Shown piece by piece: positions 18,667 to 26,926 of a DNA stretch of 64,000 bases. The stretch lies in NCBI RefSeq assembly GCF_002563775.1, contig NZ_PDJO01000001.1, positions 231,001 to 295,000 of the forward strand. Reading direction: 5' to 3'. The translations under genes were made by a program, and so were the position numbers. Source of the DNA: Thioclava sp. ES.031 (GTDB taxonomy: Bacteria; Pseudomonadota; Alphaproteobacteria; Rhodobacterales; Rhodobacteraceae). Under the pieces are notes generated by a model. It was not told the DNA's origin. It did not search any database and saw only the letters and a list, made by a program, of their open reading frames with translations. Positions within the stretch are counted from its first letter, which is position 1. Every line of letters begins with the position of its first letter.

Positions 18667-18759
18667 ATCTGTCTCCCGGTTGGTCTTGTTCGCAACTCGG
18701 AATTCAAGCGTCGGATGCGGCGTGCGCGCAAGCGACGGCGGGGTCACCTTGCCGTGACT

Positions 18760-19470
18760 TCAGCTCCAGCGGACCTCGCCCAGAAAGATATAGCCTGCGC
18801 CGTAGATCGTCTTGATAAGGCGCGGATTTTTCGGGTCTTCGCCAAGCTTCGTGCGCAACCGCGAGATCCGCACATCCATCGCCCGGTCGAAGCTCTCGCC
18901 TGCCGCGCCGCCCAAGCTTTCCTGCATCTGCGCGCGGGTGATCAGCCGGTTCGGGCTTTCGAGAAACAGCCGCAGCACTTCGCCTTCGGCATGGGAGAAC
19001 GAGGTCTCGGCCCCGTCCTCCGCTACCAGCAGGTAACGGTCGAAATGGGCGGTCCAGCCTGCAAAATGGGCGGTCTGCGCTTGCGCCGGGCCTTCGCTGC
19101 GCCCCTTGCGCAGGCGCGCGCGGATGCGGGCCACGACCTCGGCCGGATCGAAGGGTTTGATGATGTAATCATCCGCGCCAAGCTCCAGCCCCGTCACCCG
19201 GTCCTGCACCTGCGCGCGGCCCGAGATGATGATGATCGCAGCGCCCGATTCCAGCGCCAGCCGATGCACCAACGCCAGCCCGTCGCGATCGGGCAGGCCC
19301 AGATCGACGAGGCAGACATCGGGCGAGGAGCGCTTCAGCCCGGCTTCGAACTCGGTCGCGCGGCCGTAGCAGGTCGTACGAAACCCGGCCTCTTCGAGCG
19401 CGTCGGAGAGCATCCGGCGGATTTCGGGCTCGTCGTCGAGGATCGCGACAAGGGGATGGTCGGCACTCAT
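18760..19470 (-). CDS. OmpR-family response regulator
   Basis: DNA-binding response regulator of 236 residues. The receiver has the acidic pair D12/D13, phospho-acceptor D56 (CLVDLGLPD) and Lys105 (YIIKPFD). The C-terminal winged helix has SHAEGEVLRLFLESPNRLITRAQM, RAMDVRISRLRTKLGEDP and the closing IKTIYGAGYIF. Its start overlaps the histidine kinase stop, so the two form a two-component pair. Divergent from the CoA ligase/ABC importer operon, which is its most likely target. Confidence 0.95.
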   Translation of the reverse strand: MSADHPLVAILDDEPEIRRMLSDALEEAGFRTTCYGRATEFEAGLKRSSPDVCLVDLGLPDRDGLALVHRLALESGAAIIIISGRAQVQDRVTGLELGADDYIIKPFDPAEVVARIRARLRKGRSEGPAQAQTAHFAGWTAHFDRYLLVAEDGAETSFSHAEGEVLRLFLESPNRLITRAQMQESLGGAAGESFDRAMDVRISRLRTKLGEDPKNPRLIKTIYGAGYIFLGEVRWS

Positions 19471-21371
19471 CGAGGCACTCCCGCAAGCAGCGCCGCAAGC
19501 TGCGCGGCGGTAAAGGGTTTCTGAAGGACCGGGCAGGGGGCCTGCGCACGCAGCGCATCGCCCGGCGGCAGCGAGGTCATCAGGATCATGGGAACCTGAT
19601 TGCGGATTTCGCGGGCAAGATCCACCCCGCTGCGCGGTCCCGGCAGCTGGATATCCGACAGGACCAGCGCGATGTCGGGCAGGTTCAGCAGGGCTTCGGC
19701 CTCGGCGATCGTGCCCGCCTCGACGACCGTGTGATCCATCGCGCGCAGCATGTCGCGGGTGCTGGCGCGAATGTCCTCGTCATCCTCGACCAAGAGCACC
19801 ATCATCGGCTCGGCTTGCCGGGCGGCGGGTTTCAGCGGCAGGCGCATCGTGACGCGCGCGCCGTCCTCGGTATTGGCCAGCCGGATCGTGCCGCCCGCGA
19901 GCTTGGTCTGGTCATAGACCATCGACAGGCCGAGCCCGGAGCCTTCATTTCCCTTGGTCGTGAAGAACGGATCGAGCGCATGTTCGAGCGCCTCCTCCGA
20001 GAACCCGCCGCCCTGATCGGTCACGGCGATCTCGACCCATGTATCGCGCACCGCGCGGGCCTCGATCCGGATCGTGCCGCCCTCTGCGCGCATCGCGTGA
20101 TTGGCGTTCAGGATCAGGTTCAGCAAGCTGTCCTGCAACGGGCCGGGATCGAGCAGGATCGCGTCTTTCAGATCGCTATTGTCGAAATCGAGCGTCACCG
20201 GATCATGCAGCGTCGGCCCCGCCATCGCGGCGAGATCGTCGAAGAGATCGTCCAGCACCACCGCCTGCGGGCGCAGCTCGCGCGGGCCGGAGATCGCGGC
20301 GATCCGGTCGAGAAGCGTGCCGCCGCGCCGCGCCGCGCCAAGGGTCGCCCGGATCGCGTCCTGCGCGTCGGCGGGCAGCCCCTCCATCCGTTCGAGCCGC
20401 CCCTGCAGGCCTAGGATGATCGTCAGCAGATTGGCGAAGTCATGCGCGAGCCCCGAGGAGAGCTGTGCGGCCAATTCGCGCTTCGCCGATTGCGCGAGCG
20501 CTGCGCGGGCCTGCGCCTCATGCGTAACGTCGGTGGAGAGGATATAGACCCCGCTCACCTCGTTCTTGCTGGCAAGATCGGGTGTCAGCGCGACGCGGAT
20601 GCGCCGGCCCGACGGGTCATGCGTGATCTCGACGACGCTCGCCTCGCCCGCCAGCGCGCGCCGGAACCCGGGGGTGATCTTGCGATAGGTCTCGGGGCCG
20701 AGCGCCTCGCTCGCGTGGTGCCCGACCGCATTGGCGAGCGATCCGGGCATCACGGTCGACAGGCGCCGGTTGGAAAAGGTGTAGATCAGGTTGCGATCGA
20801 CCCGCGCGATATGGGCGGGCATCATCTCGGTCACCTGCCGCGTGCGGGCCTCGGTGATGGCTAGCTGGCGCGAGGTTTCCTCCAGCGCCATGTTCGTCGC
20901 CGCCAGTTCCCGGTTCGCCGCCGCCAGCGCCTCGGCATGGTCGAGCAGTTGGCCCGAGAGTTCCTCGGAACGCGCGCGCAACAGCGCCTCGTGCCGCTTC
21001 ACCGGCGTGATATCGGTATAGACCGTGACCCAGCCACCCTCGGGCAGCGGCGCGCCTTCGACCGAGATCGTGCGCCCGTTCGCCCGCTGACGCTCCATGT
21101 AATGGGCCTCGAAGGCGCGGGCGGTCTCGACGCGCTCGCGGACGGCAGCCTCGATATCGTCGACCTCGCCATATTCGCCCCGCGTCACGAGGAAGCGAAT
21201 CGTATCCTCGAAGGTGGTGCCCGGCTGGGCCAGCGTGTCGGGCAGGTCGAACATCAGCTGATATTGCCGGTTCGACACGGCCAGCCGCAGATCGCTATCG
21301 AAGATCGACAGCGCCTGTCCGATCAGGTTCAGCCCGGCCTGTGTCAGCCGTTCGCGGCTTGTTTCGCTCAC
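19467..21371 (-). CDS. Hybrid sensor histidine kinase (PAS-PAS-HK-REC)
   Basis: A 634-residue soluble sensor kinase; no TM segment is seen, so it senses a cytoplasmic signal. Order: a PAS fold (about 15-125, with SIFDSDLRLAVSNRQY), a coiled coil (125-180), a second PAS (180-290, MPAHIARVDRNLIYTFSN), the H-box GLAHDFANLLT with His310, an N-box around NLILNANHAM (419-427), the G-boxes DQGGGFSEE and GSGLGLSM, and a C-terminal receiver with Asp573 (LSDIQLPG). In the H-box, Ala replaces the usual first Asn of FNN. It overlaps the downstream response regulator gene. An aromatic or acyl metabolite ligand is an inference from context only. Confidence 0.93.
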   Translation of the reverse strand: MSETSRERLTQAGLNLIGQALSIFDSDLRLAVSNRQYQLMFDLPDTLAQPGTTFEDTIRFLVTRGEYGEVDDIEAAVRERVETARAFEAHYMERQRANGRTISVEGAPLPEGGWVTVYTDITPVKRHEALLRARSEELSGQLLDHAEALAAANRELAATNMALEETSRQLAITEARTRQVTEMMPAHIARVDRNLIYTFSNRRLSTVMPGSLANAVGHHASEALGPETYRKITPGFRRALAGEASVVEITHDPSGRRIRVALTPDLASKNEVSGVYILSTDVTHEAQARAALAQSAKRELAAQLSSGLAHDFANLLTIILGLQGRLERMEGLPADAQDAIRATLGAARRGGTLLDRIAAISGPRELRPQAVVLDDLFDDLAAMAGPTLHDPVTLDFDNSDLKDAILLDPGPLQDSLLNLILNANHAMRAEGGTIRIEARAVRDTWVEIAVTDQGGGFSEEALEHALDPFFTTKGNEGSGLGLSMVYDQTKLAGGTIRLANTEDGARVTMRLPLKPAARQAEPMMVLLVEDDEDIRASTRDMLRAMDHTVVEAGTIAEAEALLNLPDIALVLSDIQLPGPRSGVDLAREIRNQVPMILMTSLPPGDALRAQAPCPVLQKPFTAAQLAALLAGVPR

Positions 21372-21430
21372 CTCGCCCCTCCCGCTCCTTGGCTTTTGCT
21401 ACCACCGGCAGGCGGCACGGCAAAGCATGT

Positions 21431-21446
21431 TTCGCTGCGCAGCGAA
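21431..21446. promoter_or_regulatory. Perfect 16-bp palindrome in the divergent spacer
   Basis: TTCGCTGCGCAGCGAA is self-complementary and lies 60 bp from the histidine kinase start and about 135 bp upstream of the CoA ligase start. It may be a dimeric regulator site or a small hairpin near the 5' end of the kinase transcript. Confidence 0.45.
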
Positions 21447-21465
21447 GTCGTAAGAATTCGTTACA

Positions 21466-21494
21466 ATCACGAAAAGATCACGAAAACTTTGACA
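21466..21494 (+). promoter_or_regulatory. Putative regulator-binding direct repeats and -35 box of the CoA ligase/ABC operon
   Basis: ATCACGAAAA occurs twice with an 11-bp period (21466-21475 and 21477-21486), two bases before TTGACA (21489-21494). No good -10 lies 17 bases downstream, which suggests an activator-dependent promoter. OmpR-family regulators bind direct repeats of this spacing next to the -35 box. Confidence 0.5.
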
Positions 21495-21582
21495 TAGACT
21501 GTCGAGCCATGCCGAACTGTGCGCGGAGGAGCGCCCGGGGCGGTCGAGGGACGCCGGACATACCGGCGCGAGGGAGGAAAAT

Positions 21583-23559
21583 TTGGCTGACGCAGTCGCG
21601 AAGGGGCAGGAGCCTGCCCAATCGATTCCTGCGCTTTTGGCGCGGAACGTGGCCCGATATGGTGGTTACCCCGCCTATCGCGAGAAGGAATTCGGGATCT
21701 GGCAGAGCTGGAGCTGGGCCGAAGCGGCCGAGGAAATCCGCGCGATGGCGCTGGGCTTCCTGAGCCTCGGCGTGGAACGGGGCGATTATATCGCCATCAT
21801 CGGGCGCAATCGCCCCATGCATTACTGGTCGATGGTCGCGGCGCAGATGTGCGGCGCGATTCCGGTGCCGCTCTATCAGGACGCAGCGGCCGACGAGATG
21901 GCCTATGTGATGGAGCATTGCGGCGCGCGCTTCGTCGTCTGCGGCGATCAGGAGCAGGTCGACAAGATCGTCGAGATCGAGGACCGCATCCACGCGATCA
22001 CCCATGTTACCTACACCGACAAGCGCGGCATGCGGAAATACGACCATTCGCGCATGAACGCGCTGGAGGACGTGCAGGCCGAGGGCCGCGCGGGCCATTC
22101 GCGCTACGAGGCCGAGCTGGACAAGCGCATCGCCGAGCTGACCTATGACAGCACCTGCGTGATGCTCTACACCTCGGGCACGACGGGCAAGCCGAAGGGC
22201 GTGGTCCTGTCGAACCGCAACATCATCGAGACCGCCAAGGCGTCCTCGGAATTCGATCACCTGAACCATAACGACGAGGTTCTGGCCTACCTGCCGATGG
22301 CATGGGTGGGCGATTTCATCTTCTCGATCGGGCAGGCCTATTGGTCGGGCTTCACCGTGAATTGCCCGGAAAGCCCCGAGACGATGATGATCGACCTGCG
22401 CGAGATCGGGCCGACCTATTTCTTCGCACCGCCGCGGGTCTTCGAGAACCAGCTGACCTCGGTGATGATCCGCATGGAAGATGCGGGAAAGCTGAAGAAG
22501 AAGCTGTTCGACCATTACATGAAGGTCGCGCGCGACGTCGGTCCCGACATTCTCGACGGCAAGCCCGTCAGCTTCGGCAAGCGCATGTCCTATGCGCTGG
22601 GCAATTTCTTCGTCTATGGCCCGCTCAAGAACACGCTGGGCTTCTCGCGCATCCGCGTGGGCTACACGGCGGGCGAGGCGATCGGGCCGGAGATCTTCTC
22701 GTTCTACCGCTCGCTCGGGATCAACCTGAAGCAGCTCTACGGTCAGACCGAGGCGTCGGTCTTCATCACCCAGCAGCCCGATGGCGAAGTGCGCGCCGAC
22801 ACGGTGGGCGTGCCGTCCCCGGGCGTCGAGGTGAAGATCGCCGACAATGGCGAAGTCTTCTATCGCAGCCCCGGCACCTTCGTGGAGTATTACAAGAACG
22901 CTGAGAGCACCGCCTCGACGAAGGACCCGGAAGGCTGGGTCGCCACCGGCGATGCGGGCTTCTTCGAGGAAGATACCGGGCATCTGCGGATCATCGATCG
23001 CGCCAAGGACGTGGGCAAGATGGCCGACGGTCGCCTGTTCGCGCCGAAATATGTCGAGAACAAGCTGAAGTTCTACCCCTCGATCCTCGAGGCGGTGGTG
23101 TTCGGTGCGGGCAAGGACCGGTGCACGGCCTTCATCAATATCGACCTCACCGCGGTCGGCAACTGGGCCGAGCGCAACAACATCTCCTACGCCTCCTATC
23201 AGGAGCTTGCGGGCCATCCGCGCGTCTACGAGATGATCCGCGAGCATGTCGAAGAGGTGAATGAAAGTATCGCCGAAGACCCGATGCTCTCGGGCTGTCA
23301 GGTCCATCGCTTCCTGATCCTGCACAAGGAACTCGACGCCGATGACGGCGAGATGACCCGCACCCGCAAGGTGCGCCGCAACGTGATCGCCGAGAAGTTC
23401 AACGACCTGATCGAGGCGCTCTATGACGGGCGTGACGAGATCTACACCGAAACGGAAGTGACCTACGAGGACGGGCGCAAAGGCTCGATCAAGGCGACGC
23501 TGAAGATCGCCGACGCGAAGGTCGTGGCCCCGAAACAGATGGCGGAGGCGGCGGAATGA
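21583..23559 (+). CDS. AMP-binding acyl-CoA ligase (long-chain fatty acyl-CoA synthetase type)
   Basis: Activates a carboxylic acid with ATP and joins it to CoA. The 658 residues contain the P-loop YTSGTTGKPKGV, the YGQTEAS motif, GWVATGDAGF, and IIDRAKDVGKMADGRLFAPKYVEN in the C-terminal hinge, all typical of FadD15/FAA1-like long synthetases. The true substrate is unknown. TTG 21583 is chosen because AGGGAGGAAA lies directly upstream. Its stop overlaps the start of the ABC ATPase gene (ATGA). First gene of the importer operon. Confidence 0.93.
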   Translation: MADAVAKGQEPAQSIPALLARNVARYGGYPAYREKEFGIWQSWSWAEAAEEIRAMALGFLSLGVERGDYIAIIGRNRPMHYWSMVAAQMCGAIPVPLYQDAAADEMAYVMEHCGARFVVCGDQEQVDKIVEIEDRIHAITHVTYTDKRGMRKYDHSRMNALEDVQAEGRAGHSRYEAELDKRIAELTYDSTCVMLYTSGTTGKPKGVVLSNRNIIETAKASSEFDHLNHNDEVLAYLPMAWVGDFIFSIGQAYWSGFTVNCPESPETMMIDLREIGPTYFFAPPRVFENQLTSVMIRMEDAGKLKKKLFDHYMKVARDVGPDILDGKPVSFGKRMSYALGNFFVYGPLKNTLGFSRIRVGYTAGEAIGPEIFSFYRSLGINLKQLYGQTEASVFITQQPDGEVRADTVGVPSPGVEVKIADNGEVFYRSPGTFVEYYKNAESTASTKDPEGWVATGDAGFFEEDTGHLRIIDRAKDVGKMADGRLFAPKYVENKLKFYPSILEAVVFGAGKDRCTAFINIDLTAVGNWAERNNISYASYQELAGHPRVYEMIREHVEEVNESIAEDPMLSGCQVHRFLILHKELDADDGEMTRTRKVRRNVIAEKFNDLIEALYDGRDEIYTETEVTYEDGRKGSIKATLKIADAKVVAPKQMAEAAE

Positions 23560-24377
23560 AAGACATGAACGAAGGTTACGTCACCGCCGACGGCCGCCAG
23601 ATCGGCGGGGTCATCATGGAGATGAAGAACATCACGCTGCGCTTCGGCGGGGTGGTGGCGATCAAGGATATCTCCTTCGACATCCGCGAGGGCGAGATCC
23701 GCGCGATCATCGGTCCGAACGGCGCGGGGAAATCCTCGATGCTGAACGTCATCTCGGGTTTCTATATCCCGACCGAGGGCGAGGTGTTCTACAAGGGCGT
23801 CAAGCGCGGGCCGATGAAACCCTATCAGGTCGCGCGCCTCGGTATCGCGCGCACCTTCCAGAACATCGCGCTGTTCGACGGCATGTCGGTGCTCGACAAC
23901 ATCATGACCGGCCGGCTGACCCACATGAAGAAGGGGCTCATGTCGCAGGCCGGCTGGTGGTGGACGGGTGCCGCCGCCGAGGAGCACGAGAACCGCGAGA
24001 AGGTCGAGAAGATCATCGACTTTCTCGAGATCCAGAATATCCGGAAAACGCCGGTGGGGCGTCTGCCTTACGGCCTGAAGAAGCGGGTGGAGCTGGCGCG
24101 CGCATTGGCCGCCGAGCCGAAGATCCTTCTGCTCGACGAGCCGATGGCGGGAATGAACGTCGAAGAGAAAGAGGACATGAGCCGCTTCATCCTCGACGTG
24201 AACGACGAGTTCGGCACCACCATCGTCCTGATCGAACACGATATGGGCGTCGTGATGGACCTCTCCGACCGGGTCGTCGTGATGGATTACGGCAAGAAGA
24301 TCGGTGACGGCACGCCCGACGAGGTGCGCAGCAATCAAGACGTGATCGACGCCTATCTGGGGGTGGCCCATGACTGA
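23556..24377 (+). CDS. ABC importer ATPase, LivG type
   Basis: One of two ATPases of a HAAT (branched-chain amino acid-type) importer. The 273 residues have Walker A GPNGAGKSS, the Q-loop in ARTFQNIALF, a signature LPYGLKKRVELARAL, Walker B ILLLDEPMAGMN and the H-loop VLIEHDMG. The signature is LPYGLKK rather than LSGGQQ, which is a common LivG variant. The start overlaps the ligase stop. Confidence 0.94.
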   Translation: MKDMNEGYVTADGRQIGGVIMEMKNITLRFGGVVAIKDISFDIREGEIRAIIGPNGAGKSSMLNVISGFYIPTEGEVFYKGVKRGPMKPYQVARLGIARTFQNIALFDGMSVLDNIMTGRLTHMKKGLMSQAGWWWTGAAAEEHENREKVEKIIDFLEIQNIRKTPVGRLPYGLKKRVELARALAAEPKILLLDEPMAGMNVEEKEDMSRFILDVNDEFGTTIVLIEHDMGVVMDLSDRVVVMDYGKKIGDGTPDEVRSNQDVIDAYLGVAHD

Positions 24378-24423
24378 GACCATCCGCATCGCAATTCAGA
24401 CATCGGAGGCGCGTCATGCCTGA
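24370..24423 (+). CDS. Possible 17-codon coupling ORF between the livG- and livH-like genes
   Basis: ATG 24370 overlaps the ATPase gene stop, and its TGA (24421-24423) lies inside the permease gene start region: ATG 24416 is only 5 bases before the stop. The peptide would be MTETIRIAIQTSEARHA. A GGAGG-like ribosome site for the permease (TCGGAGGCG) lies within this small frame. It may exist to couple translation across the junction rather than to make a product. Confidence 0.35.
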   Translation: MTETIRIAIQTSEARHA

Positions 24424-25405
24424 TATCGTTCTCTATGCCGCCGAGGTGACGCTGAACGGCCTGATGGCAGGGGTGCTCTATGCGCTCGTGGCGCTGGGCT
24501 TCGTGCTGATCTTCAAAGCCTCTGGCATCTTCAACTACGCGCAGGGCGTTCTCGCGCTCTTTGCCGCGCTCACGCTGGTCGGCATCCAGAAGGGGCAAGT
24601 GCCCTTCGCCCATCTCATCAACGCGATGACGGGCAATCACTACACGAATTTCCCGTGGGAGGTTCCGGCAATCGTCGCGATCCTGCTCGCGGCGGCCGTG
24701 ATGGTCGTGCTCGCAATCATCATCGAGAAAGTGGTGCTCAAGCATCTGGTGAACCAGGCGCCGATCATCCTCTTCATGGCGACGATCGGGATGGCCTATT
24801 TCCTCGAAGGTTTCGGGGACGTGATGTGGGGTTCTGACATCAAGACGCTCGATGTGGGCCTGCCGCAGGGCATCAACGAGACCATCGACACCGTCACCTA
24901 CAACATGTTCGGCTACGGCTTCTTCATCGACAATCTCGATATCGTGGCGGCGATCGTCGCGGTGCTGCTGGTGTCGGCGCTGACCGTGTTCTCGCAATAC
25001 TCCAAGCAGGGCCGGGCGCTGCGCGCGGTGGCCGACGATCACCAGGCCGCGCTGTCGGTCGGGATCTCGCTGCGCTTCATCTGGATCCTTGTCTGGTCCA
25101 TCGCGGGCTTCGTGGCGCTGGTCGCAGGCATCATGTGGGGCTCGAAATCGGGCGTGCAGTTCTCGCTGTCGCTGATCGCGCTCAAGGCGCTTCCGGTGCT
25201 GATGCTGGGCGGCTTCACCTCGATCCCGGGCGCCATCGTCGGCGGTCTGATCATCGGTGTGGGCGAGAAACTGTTCGAACTTCTGATCGGTGCCCCCTTC
25301 CTGGGTGGCGCGACCGAGAACTGGTTCGCCTATGTCCTCGCGCTCGTCTTCCTCGTCTTCCGGCCGCAAGGTCTGTTCGGCGAGAAGATCATCGAGAGGG
25401 TCTGA
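24416..25405 (+). CDS. ABC importer permease, LivH type
   Basis: Inner-membrane permease of the HAAT-type importer, 329 residues with about eight TM segments. It begins with TLNGLMAGVLYALVALGFVLIFKASGIFNYAQG, the typical LivH N-terminus, and has the cytoplasmic coupling loop SKQGRALRAVADDHQAALSVGIS. Ribosome site CGGAGG is nine bases upstream. The C-terminus VFRPQGLFGEK is family-typical. Confidence 0.94.
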   Translation: MPDIVLYAAEVTLNGLMAGVLYALVALGFVLIFKASGIFNYAQGVLALFAALTLVGIQKGQVPFAHLINAMTGNHYTNFPWEVPAIVAILLAAAVMVVLAIIIEKVVLKHLVNQAPIILFMATIGMAYFLEGFGDVMWGSDIKTLDVGLPQGINETIDTVTYNMFGYGFFIDNLDIVAAIVAVLLVSALTVFSQYSKQGRALRAVADDHQAALSVGISLRFIWILVWSIAGFVALVAGIMWGSKSGVQFSLSLIALKALPVLMLGGFTSIPGAIVGGLIIGVGEKLFELLIGAPFLGGATENWFAYVLALVFLVFRPQGLFGEKIIERV

Positions 25406-25553
25406 CCGATGATCACGACGCTTTCACGTCACGGTGAAAAATTCCTTGATCGAGCCGCAGGGGTGCGACAAGCTGCCACATGTCGTGGCGTCAAGGGGAG
25501 GGGAGCCCAGTGTCGTCGCGCTGATGTGACGATCATTGGGAGGACCGTTACCG

Positions 25554-25736
25554 ATGAAGACCTGCGCAACCGTGTTCACGATTGGCTGGGGAGCCGCGCT
25601 CGCATTCGGATGGATCGCGCTGGCCGCGCCGCCGGAAGAACCGACCACCTTGCAAACACTGAATATCGTGCTGGCCGCCTTGGGGGCGGGAGCCGGGCTC
25701 TGGGCCTGGGTGAGGATCCGGCGCGGCAACTGCTGA
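25554..25736 (+). CDS. Small membrane protein within the importer operon
   Basis: A 60-residue protein with two predicted TM segments (about residues 5-28 and 38-55), a short loop APPEEPTTLQ, and a basic end (RIRRGNC). ATG 25554 has GGGAGG nine bases upstream. It lies in the 371 bp gap between the two permease genes, where a HAAT operon usually has no insert. I do not recognise a family. The 148 bp before it carry no other gene. Confidence 0.55.
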   Translation: MKTCATVFTIGWGAALAFGWIALAAPPEEPTTLQTLNIVLAALGAGAGLWAWVRIRRGNC

Positions 25737-25750
25737 CGGGAGACGACGCG

Positions 25751-25772
25751 CTCTCCCTGACGAAAGGGAGAG
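25751..25772 (+). promoter_or_regulatory. Hairpin covering the ribosome site of the livM-like gene
   Basis: CTCTCCC (25751-25757) pairs perfectly with GGGAGAG (25766-25772), with an 8-base loop. The right arm is the Shine-Dalgarno sequence of the permease gene starting at 25777, so folding would hide it. Confidence 0.5.
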
Positions 25773-25776
25773 GCTG

Positions 25777-26853
25777 ATGTTTTACCGCGAAGCAGGTGAT
25801 TTCAAGACATCCTACCGGGAGGACAGTCAGACCTTTCCGATCAAATTCGACCGGCTGCGCTATTATGCGGTGCTGGCGGTCGCCTTCGGGATCGTGCCGC
25901 TGTTCATCAACGACTATTGGGCGAACGCGGTCGCGGTGCCCTTCCTGATCTACGCCATCGCGGCGATCGGGCTGAATATCCTCGTGGGCTATGCCGGGCA
26001 GGTCAGCCTTGGCACCGGGGGCTTCATGGCGGTGGGCGCTTATGCCGTCTACAAGCTGATGACGGCCTTCCCGGACGTATCGATCTTCATCCATGTGATC
26101 CTTGCAGGCTTCATCACGGCGGCGGTTGGGGTGCTGTTCGGCCTGCCGAGCCTGCGCATCAAGGGCTTCTACCTCGCGGTGGCGACGCTGGCGGCGCAAT
26201 TCTTCCTCGTCTGGCTCTTCAACAAGGTGCCGTGGTTCTACAACTACTCGGCCTCGGGTCAGATCAACGCGCCCGAGCGTACCGTCTTCGGCGTCTTCGT
26301 GACCGGCGCGCAGACCTCGGCCATGGCGAAATACATGTTTTGCCTTGTGATGCTGACGCTGGTGGCGCTGGTCGCGCGGAACCTGACGCGCGGCACGGTC
26401 GGGCGCAAATGGATGGCGATCCGCGACATGGATATCGCCGCCGAGATCATCGGGGTGAACCCGCTGACGACGAAACTGTCGGCCTTCGCGGTCAGCTCGT
26501 TCTTCATCGGCATCGCCGGCGCTCTGTTCTTCGCGGTCTATCTGGGCGCGGCAGAAGTGGGCGAAGCCTTCGGCATCCAGAAGTCCTTCCTGATCCTCTT
26601 CATGGTGATCATCGGCGGTCTGGGCTCGATCTTCGGCTCCTTTGCGGGCGCTGCCTTCCTCGTGCTGCTGCCGGTCTTCCTGAAGAACGTGCTCGTCGGC
26701 ACGCTCGGTTGGCCCACGGACCTCGCCGCGCATATCGAACTGATGATCGTGGGCGGCCTGATCGTGGCCTTCCTGATCGCGGAACCGCATGGCCTCGCGC
26801 AGCTCTGGCGCGTCGCGAAAGAAAAACTCCGGCTTTGGCCCTTCCCGCACTGA
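25777..26853 (+). CDS. ABC importer permease, LivM type
   Basis: Second permease of the importer, 358 residues with about ten TM segments. Typical parts are IGLNILVGYAGQVSLGTGGFMAVGAY, LRIKGFYLAVATLAAQ and the coupling loop GRKWMAIRDMDIAAEIIGVNPLTTKLSAF. The N-terminal 25 residues are hydrophilic. Forms the transmembrane pore with the LivH-like protein encoded 371 bp upstream. Confidence 0.94.
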   Translation: MFYREAGDFKTSYREDSQTFPIKFDRLRYYAVLAVAFGIVPLFINDYWANAVAVPFLIYAIAAIGLNILVGYAGQVSLGTGGFMAVGAYAVYKLMTAFPDVSIFIHVILAGFITAAVGVLFGLPSLRIKGFYLAVATLAAQFFLVWLFNKVPWFYNYSASGQINAPERTVFGVFVTGAQTSAMAKYMFCLVMLTLVALVARNLTRGTVGRKWMAIRDMDIAAEIIGVNPLTTKLSAFAVSSFFIGIAGALFFAVYLGAAEVGEAFGIQKSFLILFMVIIGGLGSIFGSFAGAAFLVLLPVFLKNVLVGTLGWPTDLAAHIELMIVGGLIVAFLIAEPHGLAQLWRVAKEKLRLWPFPH

Positions 26854-26926
26854 CGGCCGGGCCGCCCAACACAAAGAACCGGGACACGCCCGGCGCAACA
26901 CTCGAACATTCTGGGAGGAGAACCGA

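Noticed and set aside
18667..18747. Upstream extension of the acid phosphatase
   Set aside because: The extra 27 residues would bury the signal peptide; MTFKPLLALS is the natural start.
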